A DNA stretch of 64,000 bases from Hyphomicrobiales bacterium (lineage in GTDB: Bacteria; Pseudomonadota; Alphaproteobacteria; Rhizobiales; Rhizobiaceae), in the NCBI GenBank assembly GCA_900473915.1, contig UCNG01000011.1, forward strand, positions 232,974-296,973, written 5' to 3'. The notes beneath the pieces were generated by a model. That model did not search any database. It saw only the letters and a program-made list of their open reading frames with translations, and was not told where the DNA came from. How positions within the stretch are numbered: position 1 is the first letter of the stretch; each line of letters begins with the position of its first letter. Below are positions 8,581 to 17,317 of the stretch, in pieces. Made by a program: the position numbers and the translations under genes.

Positions 8581-9630
8581 TCAAAGCGGGAGACCGCTAT
8601 CCTTGTCGAAAAGATGTATGTGTTCGCTCTTCGCAGTTACAGGCACTTGCTCACCGGGCGCAAGATGTATGCGCTCGCGAAACACAGCTCGTATGGGCTG
8701 TCCTGCAATCCGGCCATAAATATGGGTTTCCGGCCCCGTCGGCTCGATGACTTCCACGGTGAGCGTCAGCCCCTTGCCGTCCCGCGCGACCGTAAAATTT
8801 TCCGGGCGAATGCCAGCTTCCGCTTGTGCATTGAACGCTCCGGCGGCAACGGCAATCTCCTCGCCCTCGCCGGTACGGAATATTCCTCTCGACACAGTGC
8901 CCGGAATGAAACTCATCGATGGCGAGCCGATAAAGCCCGCGACAAACTTGTTGGCCGGGCGGTCATAAAGTTCCAGCGGCGCGCCGATCTGCTGGATCTT
9001 GCCCTGGTTCATAACCACGATCCGGTCGGCCATTGTCATGGCCTCGATCTGGTCATGGGTGACGTAGATCACCGTCGATTTCAGGCGTTGATGGAGCGCC
9101 TTGATCTCGGTACGCATCTGGACGCGCAACTGAGCATCGAGATTGGAAAGCGGCTCGTCGAACAAAAACACCGATGGTTCGCGAACAATGGCGCGCCCCA
9201 TGGCCACGCGCTGGCGCTGCCCGCCGGAAAGCTGGCGCGGATACCGATCCAGATAGGAATGGAGGTTCAGGATGAAAGCCGCCTTGTCCACCTTTGCCGC
9301 AGTTTCCTCCGATTTCTCACCGCGAATGCGCGGACCGAAACCAATATTTTCACGCGCCGTCATATGCGGAAACAACGCGTAGGATTGAAACACCATCGCG
9401 ATATTGCGTTTTTGCGGCGGCAACTCGTTGGCCCGCTCCCCACCGATCAGAAGATCCCCGCCGGAAATGGGCTCAAGCCCCGCCACCATTCGCAGAAGCG
9501 TGGATTTTCCGCAACCGGAAGGACCGACGAGTACAAGGAATTCCCCGCTTTGAATATCGAGGTCAACACGGTCGAGGACCGTCAATTGCCCGAAGGTCTT
9601 GGTAATGCCGCGCAGCGAAACCTCTTTCAT
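8581..9630 (-). CDS. Sugar-type ABC transporter ATPase (UgpC/MsmK-like)
   Basis: A 349-residue CUT1-type ATPase. Walker A is GPSGCGKST near residue 36, then Q-loop VFQSYALFP, signature [15 protein letters not shown], Walker [13 protein letters not shown] and H-loop YVTHDQ. A C-terminal MalK-type TOBE region starts near residue 240 ([17 protein letters not shown]). It has no permease beside it on this strand, so it most likely energises the two permeases encoded divergently at 11.9-13.6 kb. It is separated from the regulator by 7 bp and from the SDR gene by 3 bp. Confidence 0.92.
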   Translation of the reverse strand: MKEVSLRGITKTFGQLTVLDRVDLDIQSGEFLVLVGPSGCGKSTLLRMVAGLEPISGGDLLIGGERANELPPQKRNIAMVFQSYALFPHMTARENIGFGPRIRGEKSEETAAKVDKAAFILNLHSYLDRYPRQLSGGQRQRVAMGRAIVREPSVFLFDEPLSNLDAQLRVQMRTEIKALHQRLKSTVIYVTHDQIEAMTMADRIVVMNQGKIQQIGAPLELYDRPANKFVAGFIGSPSMSFIPGTVSRGIFRTGEGEEIAVAAGAFNAQAEAGIRPENFTVARDGKGLTLTVEVIEPTGPETHIYGRIAGQPIRAVFRERIHLAPGEQVPVTAKSEHIHLFDKDSGLPL

Positions 9631-9633
9631 CGG

Positions 9634-10407
9634 TCAGTTTCCTCCGAGAATATCTTCGATGAAAGGACGGCAGCCTGCAGTCAGCCCCGCATCCACTGGA
9701 AGGATCGCGCCAGTGATACCCGATGCGCGGTTGGAGGCCAGAAAGGCTACCGTTTCCGCCACCTCGCCTGTGTCAACGATACGCCCCAAAGGATAGAAAC
9801 GCTGCAAGCGATCCAGAACGCTCTTATCCTGCGCGATACGATGGTCCCATGCAGGCGTCCGTATTGACCCCGGACAGACGACATTGGCACGCACGCCCTT
9901 CCTGCCGAACTCAACCGCAATAGCCCGCGCGAAGGCGTTGATCCCGGCCTTCGCGGCCGCATAGGCCGGATTTCCGAAATGTAAAAGCCCATTGACCGAC
10001 GAAATGAACACAAAAACACCGTGTCCCCGCGTCGCCATGGCCTGTGCCATGACATTTGAAAATCCGGCAACCGCTGTCAGATTGAGGTCGATCTCGGCGT
10101 TGATATTGCCCTGATCCAGCCCGTCAAAAGTTTCGGCGCGGGTCCAGCCTGCATTGTTGATAACGATATCGGGCAGGCCCGATTCCACTATGATCCGCTT
10201 TGCTGCCGGTTCCAGCCCGTCACGGTCGAGCAGATCGAAGGCATGACGCGCATGAAAGCCATCGCCCGTCATCGCTTCCAGTGACATATCGCAACCGATC
10301 ACCCGGGCGCCGCGCTCCGAAAACAGCTTGACCAGCGCGCTTCCCACACCGCCGCCCGCGCCGGTAATCAATACAGATTTCCCGGCAAATTCACCTGCTT
10401 GCTCCAC
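9634..10407 (-). CDS. Short-chain dehydrogenase/reductase
   Basis: A 257-residue classical SDR. The Rossmann dinucleotide motif TGAGGGVG is near residue 16, NNAG near 85, the catalytic Ser in ISSVN near 135 and YAAAK near 148, followed by the PG motif (VCPGSIRTPAWD). These enzymes interconvert alcohols and ketones with NAD(P). It is the first gene of the minus-strand operon and faces the binding-protein gene across a 180-bp divergent promoter region. The substrate is probably an intermediate of the same compound handled by the PLP enzyme, but this is inference. Confidence 0.88.
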   Translation of the reverse strand: MEQAGEFAGKSVLITGAGGGVGSALVKLFSERGARVIGCDMSLEAMTGDGFHARHAFDLLDRDGLEPAAKRIIVESGLPDIVINNAGWTRAETFDGLDQGNINAEIDLNLTAVAGFSNVMAQAMATRGHGVFVFISSVNGLLHFGNPAYAAAKAGINAFARAIAVEFGRKGVRANVVCPGSIRTPAWDHRIAQDKSVLDRLQRFYPLGRIVDTGEVAETVAFLASNRASGITGAILPVDAGLTAGCRPFIEDILGGN

Positions 10408-10587
10408 ACCATTCCCCTTTTATGCGGCAGTTTTCTGCACTGTTTAGTTTCGCCAGCGTAAAAGTCAAAATGTAAGTTTGCAACAAAACTTTTAACTTGA
10501 AAGTACCAATAAAGGCGATAATGTAGGAAAATAACAATAATAGATCGTCATCGCAACATCGCGATGGCTCAACACGGGAACGGGAAG
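10408..10587. promoter_or_regulatory. Divergent promoter region with an 18-bp dyad
   Basis: This AT-rich spacer serves the SDR operon and the ABC/RidA/MlrC operon. It holds AAGTTT (10474-10479) and AAACTT (10486-10491), a perfect 6-bp dyad with a 6-base spacer. A related TTAACTTGAAAG follows. The dyad is a candidate RpiR operator; the regulator assignment is inferred from position only. Confidence 0.4.
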
Positions 10588-11823
10588 ATGTCTATCAACA
10601 AATGGAAGGCTGGCCTTTTGGCTGGGTTGAGCATTCTGGCGCTATCATCGGGCTCACAGGCTGGCGAAGTACGCATGACCGTCGCGGAGTACAGCTCCAA
10701 GACCGGCCCATATTTCGAAGAGGTCAAGAAGGCGTTTGAAGCTGCCAATCCCGGCATCACGCTCAATTTCGAGGTCGTGCCGTGGGACGTGCTTCTACAG
10801 AAGCTGACCACCGACATTTCAGCAGGCACCAATGCGGACCTTTCCATCATCGGCACGCGCTGGCTGATCGATTTCGTGCAGCAGGGCATCGCCGAACCGC
10901 TCGACGGTTACATGAATGATGAGTTCAAGGGTCGCTTCATCGAGACTTTCCTGTCGCCGTCCGTCCTTGAGGGAAAGACCTATGGCCTGCCCATCGCGGC
11001 CTCGGCCCGCGCCATGTATTACAACAAGGATTTGCTCGCCAAGGCAGGTGTCGAAAACCCGCCAGCAACCTGGGACGAACTGAAAGCAGCAGCCTCCAAG
11101 ATCAAGGCGCTTGGCGGCGAGAATTACGGTTTCGGCCTGCAAGGCAAGGAAATCGAGACCGATGTCTATTATTACTATGCCATGTGGTCCTATGGGACCG
11201 AAATTCTCAACAAGGATGGCACATCGGGCCTCAGCACACCCGGCGCACTTGAAGCTGCCAAGCTTTACAAGTCGTTGATCGATGACGGCCTGACCCAGCC
11301 CGGCGTCACGTCCTATGCGCGCGAGGACGTGCAGAACCTGTTCAAGCAGGGCAAGGTTGGGATGATGATTACCGCGCCTTTCCTGTCGAACCAGATCAAG
11401 GAAGAAGCGCCTAACCTCAAATATGGTGTTGCGGCCATTCCCGCCGGACCGACGGGCGCGCGCGGCACCTATGGCGTGACCGATTCCGTCATCATGTTCC
11501 AGAACTCCAAGAACAAGGAGGAAGCCTGGAAGGTGCTCGACTTCCTGTTCCAGACCGAATGGCGCGCCAAGTTCACGCAGGGCGAAGGCTTTCTGCCAGT
11601 CAACAAGGAAGAGGCGAAGATGGATTATTACGTCAATAATGCCGATCTTGCCGCCTTCACCGCGCTTCTGCCGGATGCCCGCTTTGCGCCGATTATTCCG
11701 GGTTGGGAAGAAATTGCCGACATCACGTCCAACGCCATGCAGAGCATTTATCTCGGCAAGGGCGAACCTGATGCCGTGCTGAAGGATGCCGCCGCCAAGG
11801 CCGACGCGATCCTGAAGAAGTAA
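10588..11823 (+). CDS. Sugar-type ABC transporter, periplasmic binding protein
   Basis: A 411-residue extracellular solute-binding protein of family 1 (COG1653 type). The signal peptide covers about residues 1-25 (GLLAGLSILALSSGSQAG). The mature domain shows typical patterns (WDVLLQKLTTDISAGTNADL, YGLPIAASARAMYYNKDLL, KVGMMITAPF). The family usually binds sugars or sugar derivatives, but here the neighbours hint at an amino or hydroxy-acid compound. ATG 10588 is preferred because the signal peptide starts there; an in-frame ATG 24 bases upstream is possible. First gene of the operon, followed by a stem-loop before the permeases. Confidence 0.88.
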   Translation: MSINKWKAGLLAGLSILALSSGSQAGEVRMTVAEYSSKTGPYFEEVKKAFEAANPGITLNFEVVPWDVLLQKLTTDISAGTNADLSIIGTRWLIDFVQQGIAEPLDGYMNDEFKGRFIETFLSPSVLEGKTYGLPIAASARAMYYNKDLLAKAGVENPPATWDELKAAASKIKALGGENYGFGLQGKEIETDVYYYYAMWSYGTEILNKDGTSGLSTPGALEAAKLYKSLIDDGLTQPGVTSYAREDVQNLFKQGKVGMMITAPFLSNQIKEEAPNLKYGVAAIPAGPTGARGTYGVTDSVIMFQNSKNKEEAWKVLDFLFQTEWRAKFTQGEGFLPVNKEEAKMDYYVNNADLAAFTALLPDARFAPIIPGWEEIADITSNAMQSIYLGKGEPDAVLKDAAAKADAILKK

Positions 11824-11835
11824 CGCTCCCCGCCT

Positions 11836-11875
11836 GCCTGGCAGTGCTCCCTCGCTCTGCCGGGCTTTTTTCTTT
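11836..11875 (+). terminator. Stem-loop between binding-protein and permease genes
   Basis: GCCTGGCAG (11836-11844) pairs with CTGCCGGGC (11857-11865), one G-U, followed by six Ts. It is inside the operon, so it probably acts as a partial terminator or mRNA 3' stabiliser that leaves the binding protein in excess. Confidence 0.75.
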
Positions 11876-11888
11876 TCCGGGACATTGA

Positions 11889-12764
11889 TTGCCGATGCAA
11901 AGCCGCACCCTGCCCTATCTCCTGATCCTGCCCAGCCTGCTGCTGGCTGCGGTGGTGATCTTCTGGCCCGTGGTGCATCTCGTTGAAATTGCCAGCCATG
12001 ATGTCAACCGCTTCGGGCAGCTTCGCGATTTCAACGACGGCGCAAATTTCACTGCCCTTTTCGCAACGCCCGACTTCCTCAATGCGGTCTGGCGCACCGC
12101 CATCTGGACCGTCGCAGTGGTCGGCGGGGCGCTCATAGTTTCCATTCCGGTCGCCATCATTCTCAACATGGATTTCTATGGGCGGTCGGTGGCCCGCGTC
12201 ATCGTCATGCTGCCCTGGGCCGTTTCGCTCACCATGACGGCCATTGTCTGGCGCTGGGCGCTCAACGGCGAAAGCGGAATGCTCAATTCCGCACTGCGCA
12301 ATCTCGGCCTTATCGACAGCAACATTCAATGGCTGGCGAGTGCAGCGACCGCCTTTCCCATGCAGATATTGGTCGGCATTCTGGTGACTGTCCCGTTCAC
12401 GACCACGATCTTTCTCGGCGGGCTTTCATCCATCCCGGACGATCTCTACGAAGCCTCGTCGCTGGAAGGCGCCAGCTTGTGGCAACAGTTTCGGGAAATC
12501 ACCTTTCCGCTGCTCAAGCCCTTCGTCAACATCGCCATCGTGCTGAATACTATCTACGTCTTTAATTCATTTCCCATCATCTGGGTCATGACCCAAGGCG
12601 GGCCTGCCAACTCCACCGACATTCTGGTGACGCATCTCTACAAGCTCGCTTTCCGCCTCGGAAAGCTGGGGGAAGCCTCCGCCGTATCGCTCATCATGCT
12701 GGCGATCCTCCTCGTCTTCACGGCAATTTATATTCGCCTTGCAATGCGGGGAGAACGCGCATGA
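11889..12764 (+). CDS. Sugar-type ABC transporter permease (MalF-like)
   Basis: A 291-residue inner-membrane protein of the CUT1 permease family with about six hydrophobic segments. The EAA loop is near residue 195 ([22 protein letters not shown]). It pairs with the next gene. The start is uncertain: TTG 11889 has GGGA at a good distance, and ATG 11895 is only two codons further in. The 3' end overlaps the next permease by 4 bp (ATGA), which indicates translational coupling. Confidence 0.88.
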   Translation: MPMQSRTLPYLLILPSLLLAAVVIFWPVVHLVEIASHDVNRFGQLRDFNDGANFTALFATPDFLNAVWRTAIWTVAVVGGALIVSIPVAIILNMDFYGRSVARVIVMLPWAVSLTMTAIVWRWALNGESGMLNSALRNLGLIDSNIQWLASAATAFPMQILVGILVTVPFTTTIFLGGLSSIPDDLYEASSLEGASLWQQFREITFPLLKPFVNIAIVLNTIYVFNSFPIIWVMTQGGPANSTDILVTHLYKLAFRLGKLGEASAVSLIMLAILLVFTAIYIRLAMRGERA

Positions 12765-13588
12765 CGGGTTCAAAGCTGAAACGCACGATCATTGCCTGGG
12801 CAGTTCTGTCACCGCTTATCGTGCTGACGCTGTTTCCCTTTGCGGTGATGTTCCTCACCGCCGTCAAACCGCCACAGGAAGTGCTGTCGCCGCACTGGTG
12901 GCCGAGCAGCTTCCGCTGGCAGAATTTTTCGGAAATGTGGGTCCAGACGGGTTTCGGCCAAGCGCTTTTGAACTCGCTTTATGTCTCCGTCATCGCTTCT
13001 GTCGGCGCAATCGTGGTTTCCATTCCTGCCGCCTATGCCATGTCGCGTTTTCGCTTTGCGGGTCATGGCGCATTCCGGCAATTCCTGCTCGTCTCGCAGA
13101 TGATTTCGCCCATTGTTCTGGTGCTGGGCCTTTTCCGGTTGCTCGCCGCTTACGGGCTGATCGAAAGTGTGTCGGCGGTCGGTGCGGTTTATATGGCCTT
13201 CAATATCGCCTTCACCGTTTGGATGCTGCAAAGCTATTTCGACACCATACCGCGCGATCTGGAAGAGGCGTCGTGGATGGAAGGGGCCGGACGCGGCAAG
13301 ACATTGATAAAAGTGTTCCTGCCGCTTTGCCTGCCCGCCATTGCTGTCACGGCCATCTTCACATTCATCAATGCCTGGAACGAATTCGTCGTGGCGCTGA
13401 CCATGCTGCGCAGGCAGGATAGCTACACCCTGCCCATTCAGGTCTTCTCGCTGGTGGCCGGACGCTACACCGTTGAATGGCATTATGTCATGGCGGCGAC
13501 CTTCCTGGCCACGCTGCCGGTCGCCATCCTTTTCATCTGGCTCCAGCGCTATCTCATCAAGGGACTGGCCCTTGGAGCCGTCAAATAA
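12761..13588 (+). CDS. Sugar-type ABC transporter permease (MalG-like)
   Basis: A 275-residue inner-membrane protein of the second CUT1 permease class. An N-terminal hydrophobic helix ([20 protein letters not shown]) is followed by several more. The EAA loop is near residues 168-190 ([22 protein letters not shown]). It starts inside the preceding permease gene (4-bp overlap) and is followed after 12 bp by ridA. The ATPase for this pair is probably the UgpC-like protein on the other strand. Confidence 0.9.
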   Translation: MTGSKLKRTIIAWAVLSPLIVLTLFPFAVMFLTAVKPPQEVLSPHWWPSSFRWQNFSEMWVQTGFGQALLNSLYVSVIASVGAIVVSIPAAYAMSRFRFAGHGAFRQFLLVSQMISPIVLVLGLFRLLAAYGLIESVSAVGAVYMAFNIAFTVWMLQSYFDTIPRDLEEASWMEGAGRGKTLIKVFLPLCLPAIAVTAIFTFINAWNEFVVALTMLRRQDSYTLPIQVFSLVAGRYTVEWHYVMAATFLATLPVAILFIWLQRYLIKGLALGAVK

Positions 13589-13600
13589 CCGGAGAAAATT

Positions 13601-13972
13601 ATGTCCAGAAAACAGGTCTTCGGCGCATCGCATGTGCCTCTTTCCCCCGCCGTTCGCGCAGGCGACACAGTCTATGTTTCCGGACAGGTGCCAGTCGGAG
13701 CAAACGGTCAGATTGTTGAAGGCGGCATTGAAGCCCAAACGAAACAGGTGCTCGAAAACGTCAAGGCCGCACTCGCGCTTGCAGGTGCGACAATGGAAGA
13801 CGTCGTTAAAACCACTATCTGGCTGGAAGATGCCCGGGATTTCGGGCGCATGAATGCCGTTTACGCCACATATTTCCCGAAAGAACCGCCAGCGCGCACC
13901 ACGGTCGAGTCCCGCCTGATGATCGACATCAAGATCGAAGTCGAAGCCATCGCCTACGCACCGCAGAAATAA
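13601..13972 (+). CDS. RidA family enamine/imine deaminase
   Basis: A 123-residue protein of the RidA/YjgF family, which normally has about 125-130 residues. Visible landmarks are the N-terminal SPAVRAGDTVYVSGQVP, the Q-T-x-Q-V-L-x-N region (EAQTKQVLENVKAAL) and the C-terminal PARTTVESRL whose Arg binds the substrate carboxylate. RidA proteins hydrolyse reactive 2-aminoacrylate-type enamines or imines released by PLP dehydratases and oxidases. This fits the PLP enzyme in the same locus. A purine-rich site (GGAGAAAA) precedes ATG 13601. Confidence 0.9.
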   Translation: MSRKQVFGASHVPLSPAVRAGDTVYVSGQVPVGANGQIVEGGIEAQTKQVLENVKAALALAGATMEDVVKTTIWLEDARDFGRMNAVYATYFPKEPPARTTVESRLMIDIKIEVEAIAYAPQK

Positions 13973-13997
13973 ACACGCCCCGCCCAGAGTCATTTCC

Positions 13998-15467
13998 ATG
14001 CGCATCTTCACCGCATCGCTTGCGACAGAAACCAACACGTTCTCGCCGGTCCCGACCGACAGGGCCTCGTTTGAAATGGCTTTCTATGCCGCGCCGGGCA
14101 AGCATCCGGAAACGCCGACGCTTTGCTCTTCTCCCATCGTGGCATTGCGCAAGCGCGCAGCGGCGGAAGGATTAACCGTCATCGAAGGCACAGCCACCTG
14201 GGCGGAACCCGGCGGACTGCTGCAACGGCAGGCGTTCGAGGAATTGCGCGATGAAATCCTCGATCAGCTCACGGCCGCGATGCCCGTTGACGCCGTCGTC
14301 CTTGGCCTGCACGGCGCCATGGTCGCACAGGGTTATGACGACTGCGAGGGCGATCTGCTGGAGCGCGTGCGTGCTACTGTCGGGCCGGATATTCTCGTTG
14401 CCAGCGAGTTCGACCCGCATAGCCACCTGACCCCGAAGCGGGTCGAAAACCTCAATATTTTCGCGTCGTTCCTCGAATTTCCTCACACGGATTTTTACGA
14501 ACGCGGCGAGCATGTGGTCGATCTTGCGCTCAATGCCCTGAAAGGCCGCATCAAGCCCGTCATCTCCACCTTCGACTGCCATATGATCGGCGTATATCCG
14601 ACAAGCAAGGAGCCAATGCGCTCTTTCGTCGACCGCATCAAGGCGATGCAGGGCAAGGATGGCATCCTGTCGATTTCAGTCATTCATGGCTTCATGGCTG
14701 CCGATGTGCCGGAAATGGGAACCCGCATTCTCGTTGTCACCGACAATGACCCGGCCAAGGGCGAGGTGCTTGCGGAAAAACTCGGGCGCGAATTGATCGC
14801 CATGCGCGAACAAACCTCAATGGCCATGTTTGACACCGATCAGGGTATCGACCGGGCGCTGGCCGCCCATGCAGCCAATCCTGCGAAACCTGCGGTAATC
14901 GCCGATGTGTGGGACAATCCCGGCGGCGGGGTAGCCGGCGACGGAACCCATCTCCTTCGCCGCCTGATTGAACGCGGCATCGACAATATTGGCATCGCCA
15001 CCATCTGGGACCCCATCGCAGTGACATTCTGCCATGCGGCGGGCGAAGGCGCGGTGATCGATCTGCGTTTCGGCGGAAAGTCCGGACCGCTTGGCGGCGA
15101 ACCTATCGATGCGCGTGTAACCGTCCTGAAGACCCTTGCCGAAGGCTGGCAGAGTTTCGGGCCAAGCCGCGTGACGCTTGGAGCCTCGGCGGTTGTGCGC
15201 ATCGAAGGCACCGGGATCGACATTATTCTCAATACCAACCGCACGCAGACATTCGAGCCGGATATCTTTTCAAATATCGGTATCGACCCGATGGAGAAGG
15301 ACATACTGGTGGTCAAATCCACCAACCATTTCCACGCGGGCTTCGCGCCGATTGCTGCTGAAATTATCTATGTCGCGGCACCGAGCTCCTATCCGAGCAA
15401 TCCGCGCACGACCAATTACCGCAAGCTCAGCCGTGCCATCTGGCCGCGTGTCGAAAACCCGTGGTGA
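13998..15467 (+). CDS. M81 family metallopeptidase (MlrC/microcystinase-like)
   Basis: A 489-residue protein covering both MlrC domains. The N-terminal domain (residues 1-300) has TNTFSPVPTD, GLHGAMVAQG, the metal-site motif SEFDPHSHLTP and STFDCHMIG. The C-terminal domain has DVWDNPGGGVAGDGTHLL and KSTNHFHAGFAP. The family is named for the last enzyme of microcystin breakdown, but most members lie with transporters in bacteria that never meet microcystin, and their true substrates (small amides or peptides) are unknown. It is the last gene of the plus-strand operon, 25 bp after ridA, and is followed by a terminator. Confidence 0.88.
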   Translation: MRIFTASLATETNTFSPVPTDRASFEMAFYAAPGKHPETPTLCSSPIVALRKRAAAEGLTVIEGTATWAEPGGLLQRQAFEELRDEILDQLTAAMPVDAVVLGLHGAMVAQGYDDCEGDLLERVRATVGPDILVASEFDPHSHLTPKRVENLNIFASFLEFPHTDFYERGEHVVDLALNALKGRIKPVISTFDCHMIGVYPTSKEPMRSFVDRIKAMQGKDGILSISVIHGFMAADVPEMGTRILVVTDNDPAKGEVLAEKLGRELIAMREQTSMAMFDTDQGIDRALAAHAANPAKPAVIADVWDNPGGGVAGDGTHLLRRLIERGIDNIGIATIWDPIAVTFCHAAGEGAVIDLRFGGKSGPLGGEPIDARVTVLKTLAEGWQSFGPSRVTLGASAVVRIEGTGIDIILNTNRTQTFEPDIFSNIGIDPMEKDILVVKSTNHFHAGFAPIAAEIIYVAAPSSYPSNPRTTNYRKLSRAIWPRVENPW

Positions 15468-15474
15468 ACAAATG

Positions 15475-15506
15475 AAAAAGCGCGGGAACGACCCGCGCTT
15501 TTCTTT
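15475..15506. terminator. Bidirectional terminator between mlrC-like gene and dctM
   Basis: AAAAGCGCGGG (15476-15486) pairs with CCCGCGCTTTT (15492-15502), with T-rich flanks on both strands. Confidence 0.85.
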
Positions 15507-16781
15507 TTAGTGAGCGAGATAGGTTGAGATAATCGGCACATAAGTAACCAGCGCCAGCAGGATAAACAGCGCCATATACATGCTGAATGCCTGGCGGGTG
15601 AAATCTCCCACCCTCACCTTCGCAATATTGCAGACCATCAGCATGACCGTACCGACAGGCGGGGTCAGCGTGCCAATCGACAGGTTGATGATCACGATGA
15701 TACCGAAATGTACCGGATCGATGCCCAGCGCCTTCACCGTCGGCATCAGCAGCGGCACGAGAACGATCATCAGGGCCGTACCCTCGATCAGCGCCCCGAG
15801 GATCAGCAGGATCACGTTGACTGCAAGCAGGAACGCATAAGGATTGCTGGTGAAGGACGAGATCAGCTGCATCAGCGACTGGCCAGCCTGTTCAAGCGAG
15901 AACACCCATGCGAGCGCTGACGACGCCATGATGACGAGCATGACGGAGGCGGTCGATTTCGCCGTTTCGATGAGCGAATCCACCACGTGCGAAATACGCA
16001 TTTCGCGATAGATCACGAAGCCGATAATCAGAACCAGCGTTACCGCAACCGCACCTGCTTCCGTCGGCGTGAAGATGTTCATGCGGATGCCGCCGATGAT
16101 CGCGAACAGCAACAGGACGGCAGGCCATGCCGAGGCAAGCGTCGAGACAACCTCTGCGCCGCTCATCCGCTTTTCACGGCTTGGCTTGTAACCGCGCTTG
16201 ACCGACGTCGCATAGGCTGCAACCATCAGGATAATTGCACCCAGAATGCCCGGCAACACACCGGCCATGAACATCTTGCCAATGGAAACATCCGCAATCA
16301 GACCGTAGATGATGAGCGCGATGCCTGGAGGAATGATCGGCGTGATCAGCGAACCGGCAGCCGTCACCGCGCAGGAAAATGCCTTGTCATAGCCACGCTT
16401 GACCATTTCCGGCACCATCATGCGCGTCAGCATGGCGCTATCGGCCAGATTGGACGCGCTGACGCCGCCCATCAGGGTCGAAACCATGATGTTGGTGAGC
16501 GCCATGCCGCCGCGCATGCGGCCCACCAGAATTTCCGCGACCTTGATCAGGCGCTCCGCAATCCCGGTATGCGACATCACCGTGCCAAGCATGATGAAGA
16601 ACGGAATGGCGAGCAGCGACGTGTTCTGTGCTGGGCTGATGAAGCGCTGCACGGCAATCGCTATCGGCATCTGGTTGAAGAAGGTGAAATAGGTGAAGAC
16701 CGCAATCAGGATGGCCACGTAAAGGCGCATATTGAGCGCGATCAGCGCCAGCATGATGAGTACGACAGTCGTCAGGTTCAT
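15507..16781 (-). CDS. dctM: TRAP transporter large permease (DctM)
   Basis: A 424-residue membrane protein of the DctM family with about 12 hydrophobic segments. Typical motifs are AIPFFIMLGTVM near residue 60, ANIMVSTLMGGVSASNLADSAML near 100-120 and the proline-rich AGSLITPIIPPGIALIIYG near 140-160. It is the sodium-driven transport subunit of a tripartite periplasmic transporter for organic acids. The start overlaps the dctQ stop by 4 bp. The neighbourhood (UxaA, UxaB, GntR) points to a hexuronate such as galacturonate as cargo, which is inferred. Confidence 0.92.
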   Translation of the reverse strand: MNLTTVVLIMLALIALNMRLYVAILIAVFTYFTFFNQMPIAIAVQRFISPAQNTSLLAIPFFIMLGTVMSHTGIAERLIKVAEILVGRMRGGMALTNIMVSTLMGGVSASNLADSAMLTRMMVPEMVKRGYDKAFSCAVTAAGSLITPIIPPGIALIIYGLIADVSIGKMFMAGVLPGILGAIILMVAAYATSVKRGYKPSREKRMSGAEVVSTLASAWPAVLLLFAIIGGIRMNIFTPTEAGAVAVTLVLIIGFVIYREMRISHVVDSLIETAKSTASVMLVIMASSALAWVFSLEQAGQSLMQLISSFTSNPYAFLLAVNVILLILGALIEGTALMIVLVPLLMPTVKALGIDPVHFGIIVIINLSIGTLTPPVGTVMLMVCNIAKVRVGDFTRQAFSMYMALFILLALVTYVPIISTYLAH

Positions 16782-17263
16782 GCCTTGCCTCCCGCAAATG
16801 CGGCGCGCAAGGATTTGAATGCGCCTGCAAACATATAAAGAGCGATAATGACGAAGCCGACGGGAACGGCGATATCGATCCAGTAATAGGAAACCCGCAG
16901 CACGTCCGTCACTTTAAACTGCGCAGCAACCGAAAGCTTGTAACCGGCATAGGAAACGTAAAGCAGGAACAGTCCCGACAGGATGGAAACGATAGCGTTG
17001 ATGACCTCGCGCAGCTTTTCCGAAAACAGGTCCACAAGCATCGGAATGGCAAGATGCTGGTTGCTGCGTTCTGCGGCGACACTGCCGAGCATCACAATCC
17101 AGATCATCAACAGGCCGGCCATTTCCTCGGTCCATTGCAATGGCTGATGCATCCAGTAGCGCATGACAACGGCGATGTTGAACATCGCGAGCAGGATGAA
17201 CAGCGGCACCGCAGCCAGCCATTCGATCAGTTTTTCAAACAGTTTCATCGGATTGGATTCCAT
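16778..17263 (-). CDS. dctQ: TRAP transporter small permease (DctQ)
   Basis: A ~161-residue protein with four hydrophobic helices and the DctQ landmark WTEEMAGLLMIWIVMLGSV after the second helix. It joins DctM in the inner-membrane complex. ATG 17263 and ATG 17248 are both possible starts; neither has a strong ribosome site, and the upstream hairpin (17271-17297) lies where one would be expected, which may limit translation relative to dctP. Confidence 0.85.
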   Translation of the reverse strand: MESNPMKLFEKLIEWLAAVPLFILLAMFNIAVVMRYWMHQPLQWTEEMAGLLMIWIVMLGSVAAERSNQHLAIPMLVDLFSEKLREVINAIVSILSGLFLLYVSYAGYKLSVAAQFKVTDVLRVSYYWIDIAVPVGFVIIALYMFAGAFKSLRAAFAGGKA

Positions 17264-17270
17264 GAGCGAA

Positions 17271-17297
17271 CCATGCCGCGGCAAAGCCGCGACATGG
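17271..17297 (-). other. Intercistronic hairpin between dctP and dctQ
   Basis: CCATGCCGCGGC (17271-17282) is nearly a perfect inverted repeat of GCCGCGACATGG (17286-17297) around an AAA loop, with one mismatch. It has no T-run, so it looks like an mRNA processing or stabilising element rather than a terminator. Confidence 0.6.
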
Positions 17298-17317
17298 CGA
17301 TATCCGAATAGGATGGA

